Assembly: GCF_036017035.1 (NCBI RefSeq)
Contig: NZ_JAYXHS010000002.1
Location: forward strand, 930,001 to 994,000
Direction of reading: 5' to 3'
Length of the DNA: 64,000 bases
Source: Viridibacterium silvisoli
GTDB taxonomy: Bacteria > Pseudomonadota > Gammaproteobacteria > Burkholderiales > Rhodocyclaceae
In this document: in pieces, positions 45,734 to 54,397 of the stretch
Position numbering within the stretch: the stretch's first letter is position 1
Layout of the letters: each line of letters opens with the position of its first letter
Made by a program: the position numbers and the translations under genes
The notes under the pieces: model-generated
What the model was told of the DNA's origin: nothing
Database searches by the model: none
Seen by the model: only the letters and a program-made list of their open reading frames with translations

Positions 45734-47164
45734 TCAGTCCTGCAAGGCTCTGACCTTGACGCTCTTGCCTTTCACCTTGCCGGTCGACAGCTTGCGTAAC
45801 GCCTCTCTGGCGATGCCGCGCGCGACGGCGACGTAGGTGGATTGCTCTGTCACGTTGATCTTGCCGACCTGTTCGCGCGTGAAGCCGGCGTCGCCGGTCA
45901 GCGCGCCCAGCACGTCGCCGGCGCGGATCTTCTCCTTGCGGCCACCGAGAATCTGCAGCGTGACCATGGGCGGCTGCAGTGGTGTCTCGTCGTCCACCTG
46001 CAGGCCGGCAAGGCCATGCCATTCGGGGACGATGCCGGTGGCTTGCTCAATGATCGCAACGCGACGCTTGTCGGCAGGGCTGCACAGACTCAACGCCCAA
46101 CCATCCTGATCGGCACGGCCGGTGCGGCCAATGCGGTGGACGTGCACTTCCGGGTCCGGCGTGACATCGACATTGATCACCGCTTCGAGCTGATCGATGT
46201 CCAGGCCGCGCGCGGCGACGTCGGTCGCCACCAGCACCGAGCAGCTGCGATTGGCGAACTGGATCAGGACCTGGTCGCGATCGCGTTGCTCCATGTCGCC
46301 ATTCAGGGTCAAGGCGTGGAAGCCCGCGGCATGCAGCACATCAACCAGATCGCGGCATTGTTGTTTGGTGTTGCAGAACGCCAGTGTGCTCACTGGCCGG
46401 TAGTGCTTGAGCAGGAGCGCCACGGCCTGCAGGCGTTCCTCATGCTTTACCTCGTAGAAACGCTGACGGATCTTGCTGTCTTCATGTTGCTCCAGCAGTT
46501 TCACCTCTTGTGGATTGCTCAGGAAGCGCTGCGCCAGCCGGCCAATGCCATCAGGGTAGGTGGCAGAGAACAGCAGTGTCTGCCTGCGTGGCGGACACTG
46601 CTTGGCGACGTAGGAAATGTCGTCGAAGAAACCCATGTCAAGCATGCGGTCGGCCTCGTCGAGCACCAAGGTGTTCAGCGCGTCGAGCTGCAAGCTGCCA
46701 CGCTCAAGGTGATCCATGATGCGGCCGGGCGTGCCGACGACAATATGCGCACCATGTTCGAGGCTGTTGATCTGCGGGCGCATGGTGGAGCCGCCGCACA
46801 GGGACAGGATCTTGATGTTGTCTTCACCGCGCGCGAGACGGCGGATTTCCTGCGTGACCTGTTCGGCCAGTTCGCGCGTGGGACACAGCACGAGTGCTTG
46901 TACGGCAAAGCGGCGCGGGTTGAGATTGGTCAGCAGGGTCAGCGCAAAGGCAGCGGTCTTGCCGCTACCCGTCTTGGCCTGTGCAATCAGGTCATGGCCT
47001 GCCAGGGTGATGGGCAGGCTGGCGGCCTGGATGGGCGTCATCTGCAGATAGCCGAGCTGCTGCAGGTTGGCCTGCATGGCAGGGGCGAGTGGCAGGGTGT
47101 TGAACGAAGCGCCAGCGGCGGCGTTCGTTTCAGGTATTGCGGAGAAGGGGCTGGCGTCGGTCAT
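45734..47164 (-). CDS. dbpA: ATP-dependent RNA helicase DbpA
   Basis: 476 aa DEAD-box helicase. It has a Q-motif region QMTPIQAASLP, Walker A AKTGSGKT, PTRELAEQV, VLDEADRML, FSATYP and the C-terminal HRIGRTGRAD. After the helicase core comes the DbpA RNA-binding domain (about 400-476: RAGDVLGALTGDAGF, VGKINVTEQSTYVAVAR), which targets hairpin 92 of 23S rRNA for 50S assembly. Length matches E. coli DbpA. Confidence 0.96.
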   Translation of the reverse strand: MTDASPFSAIPETNAAAGASFNTLPLAPAMQANLQQLGYLQMTPIQAASLPITLAGHDLIAQAKTGSGKTAAFALTLLTNLNPRRFAVQALVLCPTRELAEQVTQEIRRLARGEDNIKILSLCGGSTMRPQINSLEHGAHIVVGTPGRIMDHLERGSLQLDALNTLVLDEADRMLDMGFFDDISYVAKQCPPRRQTLLFSATYPDGIGRLAQRFLSNPQEVKLLEQHEDSKIRQRFYEVKHEERLQAVALLLKHYRPVSTLAFCNTKQQCRDLVDVLHAAGFHALTLNGDMEQRDRDQVLIQFANRSCSVLVATDVAARGLDIDQLEAVINVDVTPDPEVHVHRIGRTGRADQDGWALSLCSPADKRRVAIIEQATGIVPEWHGLAGLQVDDETPLQPPMVTLQILGGRKEKIRAGDVLGALTGDAGFTREQVGKINVTEQSTYVAVARGIAREALRKLSTGKVKGKSVKVRALQD

Positions 47165-47214
47165 GCGCGATTATCCGCTCCTGAGCCGACGCCATGGCAA
47201 ATATTCCAGATCTC

Positions 47215-47246
47215 CGTGGCGGGCAAGCCTATAGAGGCTCGCCACG
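47215..47246 (-). terminator. Hairpin downstream of the LEA-like gene
   Basis: CGTGGCG pairs with CGCCACG and, inside it, AGCCT pairs with AGGCT around an ATAG loop. It lies 6 bp past the stop of the leftward gene at 47252. There is little T-run, so it is a weak terminator or mRNA-end stabiliser. Confidence 0.45.
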
Positions 47247-47251
47247 ACGAC

Positions 47252-47641
47252 TTAGTTGGAAGGGCTGCCGTGTGCTTCACCCTCTGTCGCGGTGTTGTTC
47301 TTCACCGCCTTTTCGACTTTCTTCTTGGTGTCGACTGTTACTTCCTTGGTCTTGTGACCGACCGCAGCGGCACCTTTCTTGGTTTCGTGGCCAACCGTCT
47401 CGGCTGCGTTCTTGGCCTTGTGGCCAGCAGCCACGGCGCCATCCTTGACGGCTTCGCCCGTATCAACGGCGACGTCCTTGGTCACGCCTGCAGCGTTGTT
47501 GATCTTGGTGCCGGCCTTGTGCGCTGCCGAGCTGACATCCTCGGAGACGGTGGTCTTCGAAGTATCGGTTGCGGCAGAGGCAATGAATGAGGTGCCGAGC
47601 AGGCCGGCGAGAAGTACTGATTTCAGAATATTCGATTGCAT
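47252..47641 (-). CDS. Exported LEA-like repetitive protein
   Basis: 129 aa from ATG 47641, with GGGAGA upstream. The signal peptide MQSNILKSVLLAGLLGTSFI with cleavage near ASAA is followed by a Lys/Ala/Thr/Val-rich mature region built from imperfect repeats of the form VGHxTKKxAAA (AAGHKAKNAAET, VGHETKKGAAA, VGHKTKEVTVD). Such sequences resemble group-3 LEA proteins, which are disordered, helical when dried, and protect membranes or proteins. The mature part is strongly hydrophilic with no cysteines. The function is inferred by composition only. Confidence 0.75.
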   Translation of the reverse strand: MQSNILKSVLLAGLLGTSFIASAATDTSKTTVSEDVSSAAHKAGTKINNAAGVTKDVAVDTGEAVKDGAVAAGHKAKNAAETVGHETKKGAAAVGHKTKEVTVDTKKKVEKAVKNNTATEGEAHGSPSN

Positions 47642-47783
47642 TTTGCTGTCTCCCAAAAGGATATAGAGATAGTTAAAACCGTATGGCATAGGCCGCGAGG
47701 CGGCCACAAAGCGGGCCACGGTCTTCAACGCATCAACTGATGCGCTTATGGGAGCTACAGCAATCGGCGTACCCGACGGGCGT

Positions 47784-48263
47784 CTAGCGTTTGCGTGATG
47801 CTGGCCTGCGGCCCGATCCAGCGCGCTTGTTGTCGGTTTCCTTGGAGCGGATCGGCATCAGCAGATTCTTGCCAACGCCCTGTACCGGCGCGCGATGCGC
47901 GCGGATGGCAGCTTCGATCTCGGCAGGAATGATGGCGATCGCATTGGCGGCAACCGGTGTCGGCTTGTAGGCCGCCAGCTGTTCCTTGAGGCTGAAGGTG
48001 TGTTCGGCCAGTGCTGCGCGTCGAGGCTGGCTGGCCAGCATCTTTTGCGCTTCGGCCGTCAAGGTGAAGCCGTCCTCGATGGCTTGCAGCAGGCCATTCG
48101 TGCCGAGGCGGGCAAATGCCTCGGAGAGTTTTGCGGCCGAGGGAATGGAGCCGTGCAGCAGGTCGAGCGCGGAGATGATCTCGGCAATCCGCGCGGGTTT
48201 GCGCTTGGCGGCGACGGTTGTTGCCAGCAGGAGCTGGATGTCTGAATCGTGAATCGGGTGCAT
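47784..48263 (-). CDS. Conserved hypothetical protein
   Basis: 159 aa. The N-terminal half looks like a winged-helix-type helical domain (IQLLLATTVAAKRKPARIAE, AFARLGTNGLL, DGFTLTAEAQKML), which I vaguely recall as recurring in betaproteobacterial genomes. The C-terminus is Lys/Arg-rich (RAGSGRRPASRKR) and could bind nucleic acid. No signal peptide. It lies alone between the LEA-like and META genes; a DNA-binding role is only a guess. Confidence 0.65.
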   Translation of the reverse strand: MHPIHDSDIQLLLATTVAAKRKPARIAEIISALDLLHGSIPSAAKLSEAFARLGTNGLLQAIEDGFTLTAEAQKMLASQPRRAALAEHTFSLKEQLAAYKPTPVAANAIAIIPAEIEAAIRAHRAPVQGVGKNLLMPIRSKETDNKRAGSGRRPASRKR

Positions 48264-48370
48264 TGCTTGGGCTTTCGGGGTGCCGGATCGAAATCGCGGA
48301 AAGCTGAGCTAGATACCAGAGTGTGGACAAATAACCAAGTGGCGACGGTATGGCTCCTGGTGTTCGACGG

Positions 48371-49180
48371 CTACTGCATGTATCGCGACTCGAACCTTGC
48401 CAGCGACACGCCGCTGGCGTCGAGCAACTCCATCTGTTCGCCCGTGACACGCCAGCTCGCAACACGTGACAGGGCTTGCAGGAAGCTGCTTTCCAGCGCC
48501 ATGCCTTGCAGGCAGGCCATGCGCGTGCTGGCGGTTTCGCCAAGTGCGAGCCTGCTGCCATCCAGCGTGTAGCTGCCACTGAGGCGGTTGCAACCGGTCG
48601 CGCCGATGACTCGCTTCTGTGGCCCCTGGAAGATCAGATGTGCTTCAGGCTGTGACGTGGCGACCTCGACGGAGGTGCTGCCCAGACGCGTCAGCTTCCA
48701 GTAGGTGTTCTCGAAACTGGCTGTGACGGCGGCGGCTACGGGCGCGCCGCCGACGGGTCGCAGCAGCAGTTGCGGATTGTCTGCTTGGCCCGGCACGAGT
48801 ACCGGGTAGGCCGTGTCGCTTGTGAAGAGCAGCTTGCCGCCTTGGGAAATGCGTGCGCGCACGACGTAACGATGGCCTGCGACTATCCGGGCCGGGTCAT
48901 AGGAGATGGTAAAGCGGAAGGGCGGCTGACCCGGCGACTCCTGCCGCACGCTGCCCACAAGCTCAGCACGTGCATCGGCGCGCGAGACGTCTTCGATGCT
49001 GGCTTCAAAGACAGCGTCCGGTGGCAAGGCGATGCGCTCCCGGTAACTGGCCGTACCCGAAATCGAAGATGCCGGCGCCACTGTGGAGGCACAGGCAGCG
49101 ATCAGGAACAGGCCCGACAGCGCGCAAGCGATGTACAGCCCGCATGTGCGCAATGGGCGGGATGAGAGAAGGCTATGCAC
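48371..49180 (-). CDS. Lipoprotein with YbaY-like and META (HslJ) domains
   Basis: 269 aa. Lipoprotein signal LFLIAAC with the lipidated Cys, then a YbaY-type domain (about 40-140: SGTASYRERIALPPDAVFEA, RISQGGKLLFTSDTAYPVL) and a META domain (about 155-265: YWKLTRLG, GATGCNRLSGSY, MACLQGMALESSFL), as in HslJ. Both domains occur in outer-membrane lipoproteins linked to envelope stress and secretion. It is a fusion of two modules more often found apart. Confidence 0.85.
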   Translation of the reverse strand: MHSLLSSRPLRTCGLYIACALSGLFLIAACASTVAPASSISGTASYRERIALPPDAVFEASIEDVSRADARAELVGSVRQESPGQPPFRFTISYDPARIVAGHRYVVRARISQGGKLLFTSDTAYPVLVPGQADNPQLLLRPVGGAPVAAAVTASFENTYWKLTRLGSTSVEVATSQPEAHLIFQGPQKRVIGATGCNRLSGSYTLDGSRLALGETASTRMACLQGMALESSFLQALSRVASWRVTGEQMELLDASGVSLARFESRYMQ

Positions 49181-49351
49181 GGACGATCTCCTGAGACTGA
49201 GCGGGTGGCCGGGATGCTTCGGGCGTCGGCAAGCACCGGATTTTGCGCCCCCGGAAGTCGAAGCGGAAGGGCCGCAAACTTCGTGCCGCAGAGCAGGCGC
49301 GGAGGACGTCAGCGCTCATGGCGGGGAAGCGCGGGTATTCCCTAGGCATGT

Positions 49352-49362
49352 TTGTATGACAA
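49352..49362. promoter_or_regulatory. Possible GntR-family operator upstream of tctC
   Basis: TTGTATGACAA is a TTGT-N3-ACAA dyad, the pattern bound by many FCD-type GntR regulators. It lies 110 bp before tctC. A perfect -35 TTGACA occurs at 49391-49396 but without a convincing -10. No regulator gene is adjacent. Confidence 0.35.
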
Positions 49363-49471
49363 GTCGTGCAGACTGCGACTCTCGACAAATTTGACAGAGA
49401 TCAGCAGGACCCGCGTGGTGTCTTGCGCCTCTGTCGCTTTCCGGTGATCCACATTTTCAGGAGGGCTTTAC

Positions 49472-50440
49472 ATGAAACGTCGCGTGTTGCTGTCGGCTAT
49501 TGCAGCGGGTGTTCTGGGCTCGGTATCGGCGGGCAGTTTTGCCCAGAGCAGTGAATTTCCACGCAAGTCCATCACCGTTATCTGCCCGTGGACGGCTGGC
49601 GGCGGAACCGACGTACTGCTGCGCGCCTTGGCACGTGAGGCGGAGAAGCACCTCGGGCAAAGCATCAACGTCGTCAATCAGACGGGTGGGGCGGGTGCCA
49701 TTGGCCACAACGCAATCCGTGCTGCAGTGCCTGACGGCTATACCGTGGGCATGATCACTTTTGAACTCAACTCACTGCCGCCGCAGGGGCTGGTGCCCTT
49801 CACATACAAGGATTTCGATCCTCTGATGCGTATCAATGTTGACCCGGCGGCACTGACGGTCAAGAAGGATGCGCCGTACAACACGCTCAAGGAGTTCGTG
49901 GAGTACGCCAAGTCTCATCCGGGTGAAATCACCATTGGCAATTCGGCGCCCGGCTCGGTCTGGCACATCGCCGCGGGTTTGATGGCCGAGAAGACCGGCG
50001 TACAGGTCAAGCATGTGCCGTTTGACGGTGCGCAGCCTGCGGTCACGGCTTTGCTGGGTGGGCATATCAAGGCTGTGGCCGTGTCGGTGCCAGAGGTGCG
50101 CGCCCAGGCCCAGGCCGGCAACCTGAAGATTCTCGGCGTCATGGATACGCAACGCGACGAGCTCTTCCCTGCCGTGCCGACCTTCAAGGAGCAGGGCGTC
50201 GATGTGGAGTTCTACACCTGGCGCGGTCTGGCGCTGCCCAAAGGTGTGCCCGCAGACATCAAGCTCAAGCTTGCCGATGCGTTCAAGAAGGCTTTTGACT
50301 CCAGGGAGTTCAAGGAGTTTGCCGCCAAGGCCTCGCTCAATCTTTCCTTCCAGAATGCGGCCGATTTCAACAAGTTTCTTGATCAGAACTTCAAGGACGT
50401 GGATGCCGTCATGAAGAGCCTGGGGCTCGCCAAGAAATAG
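49472..50440 (+). CDS. tctC: Tripartite tricarboxylate transporter substrate-binding protein (Bug/TctC family)
   Basis: 322 aa with a Sec signal peptide cut near SFAQS and the Bug fold: ITVICPWTAGGGTDVLLRAL, VVNQTGGAGAIGHNAI, GYTVGMIT, PVKHVPFDGAQPAV-type helix VKHVPFDGAQPAV. It binds small organic acids (citrate, tartrate and similar) in the periplasm for the TctAB permease. A CAGGAGGG ribosome site is 6 bp from the ATG. It is first in the tctCBA operon, followed by a hairpin. Confidence 0.94.
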   Translation: MKRRVLLSAIAAGVLGSVSAGSFAQSSEFPRKSITVICPWTAGGGTDVLLRALAREAEKHLGQSINVVNQTGGAGAIGHNAIRAAVPDGYTVGMITFELNSLPPQGLVPFTYKDFDPLMRINVDPAALTVKKDAPYNTLKEFVEYAKSHPGEITIGNSAPGSVWHIAAGLMAEKTGVQVKHVPFDGAQPAVTALLGGHIKAVAVSVPEVRAQAQAGNLKILGVMDTQRDELFPAVPTFKEQGVDVEFYTWRGLALPKGVPADIKLKLADAFKKAFDSREFKEFAAKASLNLSFQNAADFNKFLDQNFKDVDAVMKSLGLAKK

Positions 50441-50485
50441 GCTGGCCGTCCTGGCGGCGTAACACTACGAAATGGCAGCGCACAG

Positions 50486-50512
50486 ACAGGTCGGCTTGCC
50501 GACCTGTTCTGT
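50486..50512 (+). terminator. Hairpin between tctC and tctB (attenuator)
   Basis: ACAGGTCGG (50486-50494) pairs perfectly with CCGACCTGT (50499-50507) around CTTG, followed by TTCTGTTG. It sits 46 bp after the tctC stop and is well placed to reduce read-through to the membrane genes, so the binding protein would be made in excess. Confidence 0.65.
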
Positions 50513-50559
50513 TGTGGGCGGCCGGATGATGGATTCATGACACAGCACGCGGGGCGCTA

Positions 50560-51027
50560 ATGAAGCAGGCAGACCTAATATCAGGGGGCGTTGGTTCGCT
50601 CATCGGGATTTATGCAATATGGGAGGCGCAACGGATGCCTGCCGATGTCATCATGAAAATCGGACCGGGATTCTTCCCGACCATTCTGGCGAGCATGCTG
50701 CTCATCTTCAGTCTGTTGCTGATGCTCAACGCCTTGCGCGGGAAGAGCAAGGGCGAGGTGCCGCCGCTACGCTGGTCCGACCCAGCCGTGCGGCGCGGAC
50801 TGTGTCTGCTCGTCGCGACCGCAGTGTTCTGCCTTGCGCTCAAGCCGATTGGCTTCATACCCTGTGCAATCGTCTTCCTCTTCCTGATGATGCTGGTGCT
50901 GGGCAATCGCAAACCGCGCGCCTTGCTGATGGCACCACTGATCGTGACAGGGGGCATCTGGCTGACTTTCGAGAAGCTCCTGCATCTCGAATTGCCATCG
51001 GGCATTCTCGCGCCCCTCCTGGGCTAA
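50560..51027 (+). CDS. tctB: TctB small membrane subunit
   Basis: 155 aa with four hydrophobic segments (VGSLIGIYAIW, FPTILASMLLIFSLLLML, LCLLVATAVFCLALKPIGF, IPCAIVFLFLMMLVL). It has the usual TctB size and topology and lies directly before tctA. It is the poorly conserved small permease subunit of the tripartite tricarboxylate transporter. Confidence 0.9.
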   Translation: MKQADLISGGVGSLIGIYAIWEAQRMPADVIMKIGPGFFPTILASMLLIFSLLLMLNALRGKSKGEVPPLRWSDPAVRRGLCLLVATAVFCLALKPIGFIPCAIVFLFLMMLVLGNRKPRALLMAPLIVTGGIWLTFEKLLHLELPSGILAPLLG

Positions 51028-51036
51028 GGGGGCAGC

Positions 51037-52593
51037 ATGGAGATCAACTGGGGTTTGATGTTCAGCAGTTATGGCGCGGTGTTCACGCCGAGTGTCATGT
51101 TGTTGATTGCGGTGGGGGTTACGGCAGGTATCGTCATCGGCGCGCTGCCCGGCCTGACGGCCACCATGGGCGTGGCGCTGCTGGTGCCGCTGACTTTCGG
51201 CCGGCCACCGCTGGAGAGCCTGTCGATGCTGATGGGGATCTATGCTGGTGCCATGTATGGCGGCGCGATCTCGGCGATCCTGATCCGCACGCCGGGTACG
51301 CCGGCGGCGGCCGCGACAGTGCTGGAAGGGTATCCGATGGCCAGGCGCGGCGAAGCCGGGCGGGCCATGGCAATGGCCCTGTTTGCGTCGTTCTTCGGCG
51401 GCGTGGCGGGCGCCGTGATCATGACGCTGGCCTCTCCGCTGGTATCTGCCTTTGCCCTGCGCTTCGGGCCTGTCGAGTACTTCGGTCTGGCGATCTTCGG
51501 CTTGTCGATCATCATCTCGATCTCCGGGCGCTCCTTGATCAAGGGCTTCATGTCGGCCTTCTTCGGTCTGCTGATCTGCACCATCGGCTTCGATCCGATC
51601 TCCGGCTTTCCGCGCTACACCTACGGCACGATGGAGTTGATGGAGGGGCCGCCTTTCATCCCGACCCTGATCGGGCTGTTCGCGGTGTCGGAGGTCTTCA
51701 ATGAAGCGCTCAAGAGTGGCGTGGCGAAAAGCGTGACGGCCAAGCTGGACCAGTACCTGCCGAGCTGGGCCGACATCAAGTACTGCTTCCGCGAGTTGTG
51801 CCGCTCCAGCGTCATCGGCGCGGTGGTCGGCGCCATTCCGGGGGCTGGCGGCGACATTGCTTCGTTCATCTCGTATGGTGAAGCCAAACGCGCATCAAAG
51901 AATCCGGAGCTGTATGGCAAGGGGCAGATCGAAGGGCTGGCGGCGAGCGAATGCGCCAATAATTCCTGCCAGGGTGGCGCAATGATTCCCTTGCTGTCGC
52001 TCGGCGTGCCGGGCGATGCGGTGACGGCCGTGCTGCTCGGCGCATTCACCATCCAGGGGCTGCAGCCGGGGCCGATGCTCTACAAGGAGCACATCGACAT
52101 CGTCTATCAGATCTTCGCGTCGATGATGGTGGCGCAGTTCGTCATGCAATTCATCGGCATGGCCGGCATCCAGCTGTTTGCGCGAGTCATCATGGTCGAC
52201 AGGTCAATCCTGACGCCGGCGATCTTTGTCATGTCGGTAGTCGGCGCCTACGCGATGCGCAGCAATGTGTTCGATGTCTATGTGACGCTGGCTTTCGGCA
52301 TGGTCGGATTCCTGATGATGCGCTACGACTTCCCGTTATCGCCGATCCTGTTGGCACTTATTCTCGGACCATTGGCGGAGTCCAATCTGCGGCGTGCGAT
52401 GGTGATGTCGGGGGGCGAGTGGAGCATCCTGTTCACCAGTCCCATTGCCGTAGTCATGATGTTGCTGGCGGCACTGTCCTTCTATCTTTCGATCCGCAAA
52501 CACCAGCAGATTGAAAGCAGGCTGGCGGAAATGGAGGTCGAGTTCGAGAAGAACCTCGGCGAGAGCACGGAGAGCCCGGAGCGTCCAGCCTAG
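51037..52593 (+). CDS. tctA: TctA large membrane subunit
   Basis: 518 aa with about 12 predicted spans. Family blocks: GALPGLTATMGVALL near the N-terminus, GAMYGGAISAILIRTPGTPAAAATVLEGYPMA (read in pieces), GAIPGAGGDIASF and ASECANNSCQGGAMIPLLSLGVPG. It is the proton- or sodium-coupled permease that works with TctC and TctB. A GGGGG ribosome site precedes the ATG, 9 bp after tctB. Confidence 0.95.
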   Translation: MEINWGLMFSSYGAVFTPSVMLLIAVGVTAGIVIGALPGLTATMGVALLVPLTFGRPPLESLSMLMGIYAGAMYGGAISAILIRTPGTPAAAATVLEGYPMARRGEAGRAMAMALFASFFGGVAGAVIMTLASPLVSAFALRFGPVEYFGLAIFGLSIIISISGRSLIKGFMSAFFGLLICTIGFDPISGFPRYTYGTMELMEGPPFIPTLIGLFAVSEVFNEALKSGVAKSVTAKLDQYLPSWADIKYCFRELCRSSVIGAVVGAIPGAGGDIASFISYGEAKRASKNPELYGKGQIEGLAASECANNSCQGGAMIPLLSLGVPGDAVTAVLLGAFTIQGLQPGPMLYKEHIDIVYQIFASMMVAQFVMQFIGMAGIQLFARVIMVDRSILTPAIFVMSVVGAYAMRSNVFDVYVTLAFGMVGFLMMRYDFPLSPILLALILGPLAESNLRRAMVMSGGEWSILFTSPIAVVMMLLAALSFYLSIRKHQQIESRLAEMEVEFEKNLGESTESPERPA

Positions 52594-52602
52594 CCGCCGC
52601 GT

Positions 52603-53763
52603 TCAGGCTGAGACCAGCCTCAGCAGCGTGATTTCCGAGGGGGCGCCGAAACGCTTCGGTGGCCCCCAGTAGCCCGTGCCGCGGCTGACGTAAATCCACA
52701 TCGCACGCAATCGATGCAGGCCTGCCGTGTAGGGCTGTTGCAGAGGCACGAACAGATTCCACGGCCAGAACTGACCGCCGTGCGTATGGCCGGAGAGCTG
52801 CAGGTCGAAGCCCACTTGCTCGGCAGCTGTTGCGGAGCGGGGCTGGTGGGCCAACAGGATCTTCACGCTGTCTTGCGGCGCACCTTTCATTGCCGCTTGC
52901 GGGTCGCTGCGGTGCGCTGCGCCGAAATGCCCGCCATTGAAATCAGTGACGCCCGCCACGACCAGGGGGGCCGCCGCGTGTGTCAGCACGACATGCTCAT
53001 TCAGCAGTACGCGCAGGCCGAGCCGGCGCATCTCCTCAATCCATTCATCCGCATTGGCGTAGTACTCGTGGTTGCCCGTGACAAAAAAACTTCCATGACG
53101 CGCGCGTAGTGTTGCCAGCGGTGCCGTGTGCGAGGACAGGGCCGCGACACTGCCATCGACGAGGTCTCCGGTGACAGCCACCATGTCTGCCTCGAGCGCA
53201 TTGACACGCGCCACGATGCGCTCCAGGTAGGCGCGCTTGATCGTGGGCCCGACGTGGATGTCGCTGATCTGCGCGATCTTGAAGCCTTGCAGCGCGTCCG
53301 GCAGCTTGGCGATCGGTACTTCCACGTTGATCACGCGGGCCAGGCGGCGAGCGTTGAGAAAGCCCGCGACCGTGCTGAACAGCGCCAGCAGCATCACAGC
53401 GATGGCTGAGCTGGATGCGAGCTCGGCAGCCAGATGGGGCGGGTAAGAGAACAGGCCCAGCGCCGCGCCAGCGGCGATCAGGAGCAGGACCACATCGCGC
53501 AGGACGCTCAGCACCAGCAAGGAGGAAAAGAGACCCATTGCCAACAGGCCGATCCATGCCAGCCTGTCCGCTAGAGGTTGTTGCTGGATGCCGCGTGACA
53601 GCAGGCCGAGGGGTACGAGAACGCTGGATGCCAGCAGCCATGCAGCGCCGATGAGTTTCCAGAAAGCCGGGACAGGCAGGCCGGGGAGCAGGCGCATGCC
53701 GATGTACAGATGAAGGGCGCCGATCAGCGCGGTGGCGAAGACGAGAAAGCTGCGAGGTGGCAT
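52603..53763 (-). CDS. Membrane-anchored metallophosphoesterase (YkuE/YaeI-like)
   Basis: 386 aa from ATG 53763 (frame open to 53826; no strong ribosome site). Four N-terminal transmembrane helices precede a calcineurin-like phosphoesterase domain with the full metal-binding set: ISDIHVGP, VAVTGDLVDG, TGNHEYY, LLAHQPRS and LSGHTHGGQF. Related enzymes act on lipid or phosphodiester substrates at the membrane. It converges with tctA, only 9 bp apart. Confidence 0.9.
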   Translation of the reverse strand: MPPRSFLVFATALIGALHLYIGMRLLPGLPVPAFWKLIGAAWLLASSVLVPLGLLSRGIQQQPLADRLAWIGLLAMGLFSSLLVLSVLRDVVLLLIAAGAALGLFSYPPHLAAELASSSAIAVMLLALFSTVAGFLNARRLARVINVEVPIAKLPDALQGFKIAQISDIHVGPTIKRAYLERIVARVNALEADMVAVTGDLVDGSVAALSSHTAPLATLRARHGSFFVTGNHEYYANADEWIEEMRRLGLRVLLNEHVVLTHAAAPLVVAGVTDFNGGHFGAAHRSDPQAAMKGAPQDSVKILLAHQPRSATAAEQVGFDLQLSGHTHGGQFWPWNLFVPLQQPYTAGLHRLRAMWIYVSRGTGYWGPPKRFGAPSEITLLRLVSA

Positions 53764-53884
53764 GTCATCACGTGTGCGATGCGGCGTGCGCCGCGTCAGC
53801 CACATGTTGTGCCGGCAGGCGCGCATTCAAGGGCACAACCCGGCACCTCGCCTGCCGGGTTGTGAAACTGCGTGTCGTGCTTTC

Positions 53885-54361
53885 TCAGTGTTTGTGTTCG
53901 GCACCTGCGGCGGGGGCTCCCGTCAGGCTCTCGACTTTCACGTCCACCGTGATTTCACCGGCCTTCTCGAACTTCAGGGTGAGCGGAAACTTCGCGCCTT
54001 CCTTGAGCGGGGCCTTCAAGCCGAGCAGCATGATGTGCAGGCCGCCCGGTTTGAACTCGACAGTCTTGCCCGCAGGCAATTCGACGCCCTTGTCGAGCTT
54101 CTGCATGCGCATGACGTCTCCTTCCATACTCATGGTATGAATTTCCGCCTGTTCGGAAACATTGCTGCTGACCGAGACGAGACGGTCGGCTGCGCCGCCG
54201 TTGTCGAGCTTGAGATAACCGCCGCCGGTTTGTGCGCCGGGTGTCGTGGCGCGTGTCCACGGGTGGCCGATCTTGATGCTGCCCAAGGTGTAATCGTGCG
54301 CGCTCGCGCTGAACGAGAGCAGGACGAGGCAAGCGAGGGTGAGATAGCGATGGAGGCTCAT
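53885..54361 (-). CDS. pcuC: PCu(A)C periplasmic copper chaperone
   Basis: 158 aa with a Sec signal peptide (LACLVLLSFSASA). Copper ligands are arranged as H75-x10-M86 and H109-x-M111 (in IHTMSMEGDVMRM and PGGLHIML), the PCu(A)C pattern, plus a His-rich tail (GAEHKH). It delivers Cu(I) to cytochrome oxidase and other cuproproteins. It is immediately downstream of the YcnI gene and part of a leftward copper cluster. Confidence 0.93.
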   Translation of the reverse strand: MSLHRYLTLACLVLLSFSASAHDYTLGSIKIGHPWTRATTPGAQTGGGYLKLDNGGAADRLVSVSSNVSEQAEIHTMSMEGDVMRMQKLDKGVELPAGKTVEFKPGGLHIMLLGLKAPLKEGAKFPLTLKFEKAGEITVDVKVESLTGAPAAGAEHKH

Positions 54362-54397
54362 GTCGATTCTTTCGTAGTTGGATGCGTAAGCACGTGA

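Noticed and set aside
45842..47590. 582-codon open frame on the plus strand
   Set aside because: Antisense to dbpA and the LEA-like gene, with no recognisable domain.
50619..51704. 361-codon open frame on the plus strand
   Set aside because: Out-of-frame reading across tctB and tctA.
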